57,157 nt of DNA. It comes from Planctomycetota bacterium (GTDB lineage: Bacteria; Planctomycetota; Planctomycetia; Planctomycetales; Planctomycetaceae). Numbering within the stretch: position 1 is the stretch's first letter; each line of letters begins with the position of its first letter. Of this stretch, positions 44,564-52,564 are shown piece by piece. The position numbers and the translations under genes were made by a program. The DNA lies in the NCBI GenBank assembly GCA_003670925.1, contig QWQG01000152.1, positions 1 to 57,157 on the forward strand. Direction: 5' to 3'. The notes beneath the pieces are model-generated. The model was not told the origin of the DNA. It worked only from the letters and a program-made list of their open reading frames with translations, and ran no database searches.

Positions 44564-45853
44564 ATGATGAAACGTCGAGTAGTTGTGACCGGAATGGGCT
44601 GTGTGACTCCGCTGGGGAATGACGCAGAATCAATGTGGCAGGCACAGAAAGATTGCCGCAACGGTGTTGGGCAGATTACGCACTTTGATGCGTCTCGCTT
44701 TCCCACACGTTTTGCCGCTGAAGTACGCAACTACGACTTTGAGTCGATGGTTGATAATCCGCTGCGATTCGCAGACGCAGGTCGTAACATTCGTTTCGCG
44801 ATCGGAGCTGCAAAGCAAGCCGTCGAGGATTCTGCCATCTACGATGACCGTGAGTTCGACCCTGCGCGATTCGGGGTATATCTTGGGGCGGGCGAAGGGC
44901 AGCAAAACTTTCTGCAGTTCATGAATCTGGTGGCCGATTGCAATCATAATGGTGTGCCGGACCTTCAACATTTCACGCAGGACTTCATCGAAAAAATGAA
45001 TCCTCGGTTCGAGCTGGAGTTGGAACCAAACATGCCGGCTGGGCACCTGTCTAGTTTGTTCAACGCCCAAGGTCCAAATCTTAATTGCTTGACGGCTTGC
45101 GCCGCCTCCAGTCAGGCAATTGGTGAAGCGACGGAAATTATTCGCCGTGGCGATGCTGAACTGATGTTGTCCGGGGGCGCTCACAGCATGATTCATCCAT
45201 TTGGAGTCACCGGCTTCAACCTCTTGACAGCGTTGTCTGAGCGAAATGATTCGCCGACGACAGCATCACGTCCGTTCGACCTGACACGCGATGGATTTGT
45301 TCTAGGTGAAGGCGCCGGAATGCTGATTCTTGAAGAACTAGAGCATGCCAAAGCGCGTGGGGCAAAAATCTACGGGGAGATTTGTGGTTATGGGTCCACA
45401 GCAGACGCGTATCGAATCACCGATATTCATCCCGAGGGCCGGGGTGCGATCAGTTGCATCAAGATGGCACTGCGGGACGCGGAATTCAATGAGGATGAAA
45501 TTGGCTACGTGAACGCTCATGGGACAAGCACTAAAGTCAATGATCAGGTTGAGACCATGGCAATCAAAGGCGGGCTTGGGGAGCACGCAAGAAATACGCC
45601 AATTTCTAGTATCAAAAGCATGATGGGGCATTTGATCGCAGCAGCGGGTGCGGTCGAAGCAATTACGTGTCTTCTGGCGATTCGGGACGGTGTGTTGCCG
45701 CCGACGATCAATTACGAAACCCCCGATCCTGCTTGTGATTTAGACTATATTCCCAATCAGCCGCGGGAAAAGAAAATCAAAGCCGCACTTTCGAATAGCT
45801 TTGGCTTTGGTGGCCAGAACGTGGCACTGATTCTTTCGGAATTCAAAGCGTAG
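44564..45853 (+). CDS. fabF: FabF-like 3-oxoacyl-ACP synthase
   Basis: A 429-residue KAS II-type condensing enzyme. Catalytic triad Cys-His-His: C179 (NCLTACAASSQA), H319 (NAHGTST) and H356 (SMMGHLIAAAG). The opening RRVVVTGMGCVTPLG is standard. It carries an atypical stretch (residues 110-160: EGQQNFLQFMN to NMPAGH) longer than in E. coli FabF, possibly a different acyl pocket. It extends an acyl chain with malonyl-ACP on the cassette ACP. FabF is the nearest match; a specialised paralogue (for example, for a polyketide-like chain) is likely because the set is otherwise duplicated and lacks fabD, fabH and fabI. Confidence 0.9.
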   Translation: MMKRRVVVTGMGCVTPLGNDAESMWQAQKDCRNGVGQITHFDASRFPTRFAAEVRNYDFESMVDNPLRFADAGRNIRFAIGAAKQAVEDSAIYDDREFDPARFGVYLGAGEGQQNFLQFMNLVADCNHNGVPDLQHFTQDFIEKMNPRFELELEPNMPAGHLSSLFNAQGPNLNCLTACAASSQAIGEATEIIRRGDAELMLSGGAHSMIHPFGVTGFNLLTALSERNDSPTTASRPFDLTRDGFVLGEGAGMLILEELEHAKARGAKIYGEICGYGSTADAYRITDIHPEGRGAISCIKMALRDAEFNEDEIGYVNAHGTSTKVNDQVETMAIKGGLGEHARNTPISSIKSMMGHLIAAAGAVEAITCLLAIRDGVLPPTINYETPDPACDLDYIPNQPREKKIKAALSNSFGFGGQNVALILSEFKA

Positions 45854-45948
45854 GCTAATTTGAAACACCAGCATGACTTTGAAACATCAGCTCGACAAGG
45901 TCAGCCTCGCCTCAGGGTTTAGAGATAGTCGGACGGGGGAGTTCTCCG

Positions 45949-46941
45949 GTGATTTTTGTCTGGACTTCAATGTTTGTGATTGTTGCTATGTTGGCATGCC
46001 ATCTGGCATTTCGCCGCTACGTAATACCACGCATTGTTGCCATTTTTGAAAATGTGCCGCCCTTCAATGTCGTGACTGGAATACCTCACCCATACGACGA
46101 ACCCCTGCTGTTTTTTACAGCGGATGGTGTCATACTGCGCGGAAGTCTTCTCAACGGACGCCAAAAAGATGTGAAGGGTCTCGTCCTGTTCCTACCAGAA
46201 CTACGCGGGAATCACTGGATGGCAAGGCGCTACTGTGAGACTCTAATTCGGCATGGTTATGCCGTCATGGCGGTGGATTTTCGCAGTCAGGGTGAAAGCG
46301 CTGTAATGTTAGGCTATTCTCCCATCCACTGGATCACTGAATACGAAATGACCGACGTAGAAGCGATGCTCGAGTTTATTGAATCTCGCCCTGATCTCAG
46401 CACCTTGCCTCTGCTTGTTTACGGTGTGAGTCGCGGTGGTGTCGCAGCGTTGGTGGCAGCCTGTCGATATCCTCGTATTCGAGGTGTCATTGCCGACAGT
46501 GCGTTTGGCACGATGTCGATGACAAAATATTTTGTTGATCGTTTTGTGCATTATGTCATTCCACCATGGCTCTATCGATTGCAGCCGAGATGGCATGTGG
46601 ATCTGACGCTGCGGAACGCAATGGAGGAAAGTGAAAATCGCCGCCGTTGTAAATACGTACATCTAGAACGCGAGCAAGAAACTCTTGAAAGTGATCGGGT
46701 GCTCTTGATTTCTGGCGGACGCGATTCGTATGTAACGCCAGAGATTGCCGTTCGGTTACAGTCGATCGTTGGCAAACATTGTCAACTCTGGATTGCACCA
46801 AGCGCGAAACATAACATGTCGCGCAGTGTTTGTACCGAAGAATACGATCGCCGCGTTCTAAAGCACTGCGAGGTTTGTCTGGGAATGACACTCGGGGCCG
46901 TGTCTGACCGCTACGATCCTACACTGGCTAAGTCGGCTTAA
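45949..46941 (+). CDS. membrane-anchored alpha/beta hydrolase
   Basis: A 330-residue hydrolase with an N-terminal membrane segment (IFVWTSMFVIVAMLACHLAF). Fold motifs: the oxyanion region VLFLPELRGNHW, nucleophile elbow YGVSRGGVAAL, acid in GGRDSYVTP and histidine in SAKHNMS. The start is a GTG at 45949, with GGGGGAG at 45934-45940. It is the last gene of the fab-like cassette, 95 bases after fabF, and may release or transfer the chain as a thioesterase-like or acyl-hydrolase enzyme; this is inference from position. Its stop codon shares bases with the ATPase gene on the other strand. Confidence 0.82.
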   Translation: MIFVWTSMFVIVAMLACHLAFRRYVIPRIVAIFENVPPFNVVTGIPHPYDEPLLFFTADGVILRGSLLNGRQKDVKGLVLFLPELRGNHWMARRYCETLIRHGYAVMAVDFRSQGESAVMLGYSPIHWITEYEMTDVEAMLEFIESRPDLSTLPLLVYGVSRGGVAALVAACRYPRIRGVIADSAFGTMSMTKYFVDRFVHYVIPPWLYRLQPRWHVDLTLRNAMEESENRRRCKYVHLEREQETLESDRVLLISGGRDSYVTPEIAVRLQSIVGKHCQLWIAPSAKHNMSRSVCTEEYDRRVLKHCEVCLGMTLGAVSDRYDPTLAKSA

Positions 46942-48326
46942 CCCATCACTGAAAAGTAGTTCAACACTGCGGCGTCGAATGCCTGACAGGACAATTCCAT
47001 CGGCTCTGAATGGAATTGCGAATAGTTGCGCACTTGCAACAGCAGGTCTCGAGGTTGACACCGGCGATACGGTCGATTCGTCGGTCGATAGTGCGTATCG
47101 ATTAGATAGTTGATTGCATCAGGATCATGGGCAAATCCAAACTTCTCGCACATTATGCGGAACAGATCTCGAAATTCCGCTTCCGACGGGTCGGGGACTT
47201 CGATCTTGTAGGGAATTCGCCGGAGAAATGCGCCGTCAGCCAGATCCTTGGGCTGGAGATTGGTGGAGAAAATAATCAGCTGATCAAATGGCATTTGGAT
47301 CTTTTTTCCGTTCGGCATGTTCAGATAGTCAAAACGCTTTTCTAGCGGAACGATCCAACGATTTAGCAACATGTCGATAGGCATTTTCTGTCGACCAAAG
47401 TCATCAATCACGAGTATCCCGCAGTTGCTCTTCACTTGCAGCGGAGATTCACAGATCCTCGATGTTGGATTAACAGAAATTTCCAGTTCATCCATCGTCA
47501 ACTCGCCACCTGCAATTACTGTCGGACGCTTAATCTGGACCCAACGGCGGTCGATGTCCATGGCGTCCAGCAGCCCCACGTTATGTTCTGTCTCTCCGAC
47601 AATAACATGGATTGCCGGGTCGAAAATTCGCATAATTTCACCATCGATCGCCACCGCACGCGGAATCCAGACTGTTGAGGTGAACGAATCCGCGATGCGT
47701 TCGGCAATGTTTGTCTTGCCATTACCTGGTGCCCCGAACAAGAACATTCCACGACCGGAGTTAATGGCTGGTCCCAAGCGGTTGAACATTGCATCATTGA
47801 TAATCATGCCTTTTAGGGCGCGTGTCAGATCCTGCTTAGTCACGATCTGTCCGGCGATGCTCTGAGCCGTTACAGATGCAATATAATCTTCCAGTGAAAC
47901 GGGCGCGGCACCGAAATAGGTGCATTCCAAGTTGTAGCGCCGGGCGCGATCGCGTCCGGAGTCGGTGATACAAAATTCTGAGTCACCCGATGGAGTCGTT
48001 CCCGCCAGATCGATATACTTGTCGAAGCGGAGTTGCTTGAATAATTGTTCGAGCACCTTGGATGGTAGACGCAATTGACTGGCGATACGCCGACTGGTTT
48101 CGGCGCCAACCTGACACAGGAACCGGATAATAATCTTTTCGAGCATTGTTGGATTGATTCCGGTTTCGCGCATGTTCCGCGGCTGTCGCGGCACGAATCC
48201 TTCGGATTTGCTCGTTTCTTGGCAGTTGTTGGTTTGACTAGGATCGCCCAACAACTTGTTGACGCGATCAAACAATTCATCTAGAGCGCCCTCGGATTCT
48301 GTTTTAGTTGCTCCGACAGGTGTCAT
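46938..48326 (-). CDS. AAA-family ATPase with N-terminal winged helix
   Basis: A 462-residue ATPase. Residues 60-115 look like a winged helix (FLCQVGAETSRRIASQLRLP). The P-loop is FGAPGNGKT (197-205), Walker B ILVIDDF (304-310), and a sensor-1 candidate is IIFSTNLQP; an arginine-finger-like R lies in LRRIPYKIEVPDP. It differs from MoxR and Lon/ClpX in the region after the P-loop. The gene is convergent with the hydrolase gene; the overlap TTAA (46938-46941) contains both stop codons. A role is not evident; similar ATPases in planctomycetes occur beside secretion or pilus genes, but none is adjacent here. Confidence 0.85.
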   Translation of the reverse strand: MTPVGATKTESEGALDELFDRVNKLLGDPSQTNNCQETSKSEGFVPRQPRNMRETGINPTMLEKIIIRFLCQVGAETSRRIASQLRLPSKVLEQLFKQLRFDKYIDLAGTTPSGDSEFCITDSGRDRARRYNLECTYFGAAPVSLEDYIASVTAQSIAGQIVTKQDLTRALKGMIINDAMFNRLGPAINSGRGMFLFGAPGNGKTNIAERIADSFTSTVWIPRAVAIDGEIMRIFDPAIHVIVGETEHNVGLLDAMDIDRRWVQIKRPTVIAGGELTMDELEISVNPTSRICESPLQVKSNCGILVIDDFGRQKMPIDMLLNRWIVPLEKRFDYLNMPNGKKIQMPFDQLIIFSTNLQPKDLADGAFLRRIPYKIEVPDPSEAEFRDLFRIMCEKFGFAHDPDAINYLIDTHYRPTNRPYRRCQPRDLLLQVRNYSQFHSEPMELSCQAFDAAVLNYFSVMG

Positions 48327-48894
48327 ACAATTTGCCCTTGAAACTCAAGAATCCGACGCCATTTTCATCAATCGACGCAGCACATCGGCGGAATTTAGGC
48401 AACAAAGGCCGCATCGATAAGCGCGCATCTGCCCCATCTGTAGGTATGTCACAGAAAGGCCAAGGTCAAACTACGTTGAATCGCGTTAACCGTTCAGTCC
48501 CGTCCCGTCTGTCGGTGCGCTCGGTCCTGTGGCTTCTGCGTGCTGCCTCCGCCGAATCGTTAAAATCGGTACTCACAGATCTTTGATGAAAGTGACCGCA
48601 AACTTGAAGATGCTCGACAACTCTGAGCTAAGATTGGGGCCATCAAATCTTCCGAGAAATTCAAAGATCTGATTCGCAATGAGGCACCAATCTCGTCTCT
48701 TCATTTGGAGGCAGACCAAGCGCTGTTGACGGAAGCTTTGGCTGAACTAAGATTTGTGAATGTGGCGCAAATGTCGAACAGCCCACAGATCGTAGCGAGC
48801 CATTGCGGCAATCTGTCTTCAGATTTGCCCTTTGGTATGCACATCCGCTTCGCATTCTGGTCGGTATTCAATTCATCCAGAAGAAAGAACCGCC
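48327..48894. other. long spacer between divergent genes
   Basis: About 570 bases between the ATPase and the next hydrolase. Short frames on both strands (48661-49028) contain no recognised motif. It should contain both promoters, but none is convincing. Confidence 0.35.
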
Positions 48895-49968
48895 TTGACA
48901 CCACAAGCATTTCTGACCACGGGCTTAGTCGCCACCATGTTGGCAATCTGCGCCACCACTGGCAGTGCAGTACCCGCCAAGAAACCGTTGAAGGTCTTCA
49001 TCCTCGCGGCGCAATCAAACATGGATGAACATGCGGCGGTGAAGACATTCGCGTCTCTGGTCGTAGAACTATTCACAGCGAAAGAACTCAAGACATTGGA
49101 AGGCCCCTCCCATCGCGTCCACCACTACGTCGGTACGGCTAAAATTGTAGGTCCAATCGGCAAGGCCTTTGCCGAGGCGATGGTGAAAATGCTGACGCAG
49201 GAAAAGTCAACGGTTAGCGTGCAGGAAACACAGCGTTTCGCATGCAAGTGTCTCGAGCTGCAGATCGGGGACGTGCAGGGCTTTGTCATTCATCCGTCGG
49301 AGCCGAACGCGGATGGTTCTAGGCCTTGGATCTGGTATGCGCCCTCCTATTGGTATGGATATCCCAACGAGCGATTGACGTGGCTATTCTCCCGTCTTCT
49401 GAAACAGGGATACAGCATTTGTGGCACGAATGTGGGCGACTCCTTTGGCAGTCCAAAAAGCCGCAAGATCTACAGTCGATTCTACAAATATGTAGTCAAG
49501 GAATATGGTCTGTCGGCCAAGGTCTGTCTGCTGCCACAGAGTCGGGGTGGTTTGATGTGGTACAACTGGGCTGTTGAGAATCCAGAAAAAGTGGCGTGCA
49601 TCGGCGGGATTTATCCTGTCTGTGATCTGACAAGCTATCCCGGTCTGGGAGATACCGCCCAAGCTTATGATATGACAGAGGCGGAGCTGAGCGCCCATCT
49701 CGCAGAGCATAATCCCATAGAACGCTTAACGCCGCTCGCGAAAGCGAAGGTGCCCATTCTGCATTTACATGGAGACAAGGATAACGTGGTGCCACTGGAA
49801 AAGAATAGCGGTGAACTCATCAGGCGTTACCAGCTGCTCGAGGGGCCCGGTGAATTGGCGGTGATCGCAGGCAAAGGACATGCCGAGATTCCAGAATACT
49901 TCGAATCCGAAAAGCTTGTGCAGTTTTTTTTGCAGCATGGCAATGTCGTTTCGCCTGCCAAGAAGTAA
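48895..49968 (+). CDS. alpha/beta hydrolase with a collapsed SASA esterase domain
   Basis: A 357-residue chimera. After a signal peptide (GLVATMLAICATTGSAV) comes KPLKVFILAAQSNMDEHAAV, the opening of the SASA/DUF303 carbohydrate acetylesterase family, where the family serine normally sits in GQSNM; here the Gly is Ala. Only about 40 residues later the chain reads YVGTAKIVGPIGKAFAEAM, the usual end of a SASA domain, so about 150 or more residues of it are missing. From about residue 125 there is a complete alpha/beta hydrolase: WIWYAPSYWYG, nucleophile S in QSRGGLMWYNW, acid in HGDKDNVVP, His in GKGHAEIP. The C-terminal half is paralogous to the protein at 25465. The start is a TTG at 48895 preceded by AGAAGAAAG; another TTG at 48832 is possible. 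Confidence 0.72.
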   Translation: MTPQAFLTTGLVATMLAICATTGSAVPAKKPLKVFILAAQSNMDEHAAVKTFASLVVELFTAKELKTLEGPSHRVHHYVGTAKIVGPIGKAFAEAMVKMLTQEKSTVSVQETQRFACKCLELQIGDVQGFVIHPSEPNADGSRPWIWYAPSYWYGYPNERLTWLFSRLLKQGYSICGTNVGDSFGSPKSRKIYSRFYKYVVKEYGLSAKVCLLPQSRGGLMWYNWAVENPEKVACIGGIYPVCDLTSYPGLGDTAQAYDMTEAELSAHLAEHNPIERLTPLAKAKVPILHLHGDKDNVVPLEKNSGELIRRYQLLEGPGELAVIAGKGHAEIPEYFESEKLVQFFLQHGNVVSPAKK

Positions 49969-50041
49969 CCACACTCTGAAAAACTCGCGGTGTGAAACGA
50001 CTCACAAACGACCGTGATTTCAAAACCGGACGTCTCGCGAA

Positions 50042-51391
50042 TCAACTTGTCAACTCGGGGATATTCCCCGTACTATCGGCAAACGACGGGGAGGAATCGC
50101 CAAGGCAATTTAGCAATGTCACGAAGAGGTTGGACATGGGCACGGTATCGCTTAACTTCAAACACCGGCCATGCTTTAACCCCATGGCAGCTCCCCCAGC
50201 CAAGACAAGCGGATAATTGTTGTTATCGTGAGTGACGCTATTACTGCTTCCATAGAGTACGACGGAATTGTCAAGGAGAGAACCATTATCCTCCTGGGCA
50301 CTTTCAAGGCGATCAAGGAAGTAGGCCAGTTGCTCTGCCATGAAGCGATCCCATTGTCCTAATTTCTCCGCGCCGCCCGGCTTGTCCCAGTCATGGGCCA
50401 ACGTATGTAGCGAATCCTTAAAGCCCTGCAACTGAGGAAACTTGGCAGCTTTTGAGGAACAGTCGGCCATATTTGTAATTTGATACGTAGCGACCCGCGT
50501 CGAATCCGTGCGAAAGGCTAGGTAGATTAAGTCATACATCGTCCTAATAAACATCAGCGGCGCTTGATCGTCCGAGTCCAGTTTTAACATCTTTCGTTCC
50601 TCGTCGCGGAGTTCAGGACGTGGAACTTCGAGCCACCGCTGTGAACGTTCGACTCCTTGTTCAATTTGCCGGACTGATCCCAAATACTCATCGAGCTTTT
50701 CGCGATCCTGATTTCCGAGGCGGCTACGCAAAGATCGTGAATCTTGAAGGACGCGGTCTAACATCCTTGAGGCACTCTTCAGTCTCCGCCGGCTAGCGAT
50801 CGTGTCTGCATCTCCGTCACCAAAGAAACGATCGAAAATTTGCTGCGGTTGATGAAGTGCGGGCAACGGCCTCCCCTTGTCGTGATAGGAAAGAGTGCTC
50901 GAGCGTGTCGGTTCTCCCACACCACCATCAGTCGAAAGAACTAATGATGGAAAACGAGTTTCTCCACCAAGCGTGCGCACGGCCATCTGATCGACGGAGA
51001 TCGTATTGACTAAAAACTTATTGTTCAGAAAAGCCCCGGTAAGGAATGTATCTCCCGTATCGTGGCCACCTATCCGTCGTCCATTTGGATGGGATAGGCC
51101 TTGCAGCACTGTCAATTTTTCTCGATGCGCGTCTAACGGTTTGAGCGTTTCCGTAAACTGATAGTCACGCCCTTCGCCCTTCGGAAACCACCGTCACGCA
51201 GCTTGATCGCTGTTTTCCTGCAAACCAACACCAAACCCAAAGTACATCGCACAGAAACGTCGTAGCTTGATGAATGTTGCACTCTGCTCCTCGGCGCCAC
51301 TTCCCATACATTCCATCCACGGCAAGGCCAACGAAACCCCCGTTCCCAGCAACAACGTGCGTCGATCTAGCCGCCAAGACTTGCCTGCCAT
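50042..51391 (-). pseudogene. DUF1552 gene interrupted by a premature TGA
   Basis: One reading frame of 450 codons with a single internal stop. The N-terminal part (51194-51391) carries the Tat leader DRRTLLLGTGVSLALPW and RRFCAMYFGFGVG. TGA at 51194-51196 interrupts it, and the frame continues unchanged with RWFPKGEGRDYQF, GLSHPNGRRIGGHDTGDTFL, NNYPLVLAGGAAMGLKHG to the natural stop. Against the intact copy at 38197, the TGA lies where that protein has W in DDWSWFP, so a G-to-A change of TGG to TGA is the simplest explanation. It is paired with a decayed DUF1592 gene just upstream. Confidence 0.75.
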
Positions 51392-51438
51392 TTCTGTACC
51401 CCTATTTGGCCTTCAATGAACCACAGTCAATTTACCAA

Positions 51439-52522
51439 TTACTTCATTTGAAACGGATCACTCATGATGATTTTCTGAATAAGCCCCTGCAATCGATACT
51501 CATCTGCCGCAAATTCCTTGAGCACCTCGTCCACAACCCGCTGATCGCCAAGTTCCAACGAACGTCCGATCGCATAGGTTAATCCACGGGATACCAATGA
51601 ACGTGCAAACGCATCTTTTCGCTCGCCGACAAGGTAAGACTTCAGTCCATCCGCACCATCAATTTTCACCCCACCTGGTAACTCGCTCACAGCATCGATC
51701 GTATCCGCCGCGGAGTTGTCACCACCTTTTTTTTGCACTTCTGTCCGCCACCTTCCAATTGCATCAAAGTTTTCCAATGCCAACCCCCAACCGTCCAGAT
51801 TGCGATGGCAATGCTTGCAGGCTTCTTTCGTGCGATGCTGTTCCAACTGCGCGCGGATCGAGAGTTGGTTAAAGTTGGAACTGGTTTCTTCCAACGACGG
51901 CACATTGGGTGGCGGTGGGGCCGGTGGATCATTTAGCAGACGATCACGAATCCAGACAGCGGGGCGGATAGGATGCGAGTCGCCTCCCGTTGAATTTATG
52001 AGCAAGATGCTGGCATGGCTTAAGAGTCCACCACGATGTTTGTCCGGTGCCAATGCAACCGGGCGAAAGGCACGGCCGTAAACGCCGTCGATTCCGTAGT
52101 GCTTTGCCAGTGGCTCGTTGAGCATCCTGCTTCAGGCGATCATTAAAGTCAGGGAAGTGATCGCGGGCGATAGCAATGTTGTCTACCAAATTTAAGTCCA
52201 ACCATTGATCGACAAACAACGTTACGCATCGTCATGCACGAGGATCCGCAAGCATCAAGTCAACTTCGGCAACCAAGTTCTTTCGTAATTCGCCCGTAGT
52301 GGCAAGCTGGCTCAAATGCGTGGGTAATATTCCACTCGAGGAGCGATGCCGATGAATTCCAAGAAGAGCTTCGTCAGTTACGTGATGAAGCTCATCGGCT
52401 TCGGATAGAGCCTGAGATCTGAAAAAACTAGCGGCCTTCTTTGCGCACGAAAAGAACGGAGTTTTTAGTTCATTGAGCAGCACCGCGAAAAGTGGGTGCG
52501 TTCCGCGGACTTGGAATGTCAC
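51439..52522 (-). pseudogene. decayed DUF1592/DUF1588/DUF1585 gene, 5' truncated
   Basis: Only the last third of a DUF1592-type gene remains, in three pieces. Piece 1 (52232-52522) ends in LMLADPRA followed by TGA. Piece 2 (same frame, to about 52126) reads FVDQWLDLNLVDN and FNDRLKQD. Then a frameshift with loss of about 25-30 codons joins it to piece 3 (51439-52125: MLNEPLAKHYGI, GGLLSHASILLINSTGG, haem motif CKHCH in EACKHCHRNLDGWG, and the DUF1585 end). The first 600-700 residues expected of such a protein (about 1000) are absent: the PSD1 gene ends 42 bases upstream. It matches the pseudogene pair with the DUF1552 remnant. Confidence 0.72.
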
Positions 52523-52564
52523 TTGCTAAACGTTATGACGATTGTGTAAATCGTGTTGAGGCTG

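Noticed and set aside
41869-45853. Ladderane biosynthesis cluster
   Set aside because: The cassette lacks the radical SAM and desaturase-like genes associated with anammox ladderane loci; only the generic fab-type genes are shared.
51194-51196. Selenocysteine at the TGA of the DUF1552 gene, since selD lies in the window
   Set aside because: The aligned residue in the intact paralogue is Trp, not Cys, the family is not redox-active, and the upstream partner gene is clearly decaying. No SECIS-like structure could be demonstrated by eye.
50042-52522. TGA read as an amino acid (recoded genetic code)
   Set aside because: TGA serves as the terminal stop of intact genes in the window, for example at 7134-7136, and frameshifts accompany the TGA codons in the damaged genes.
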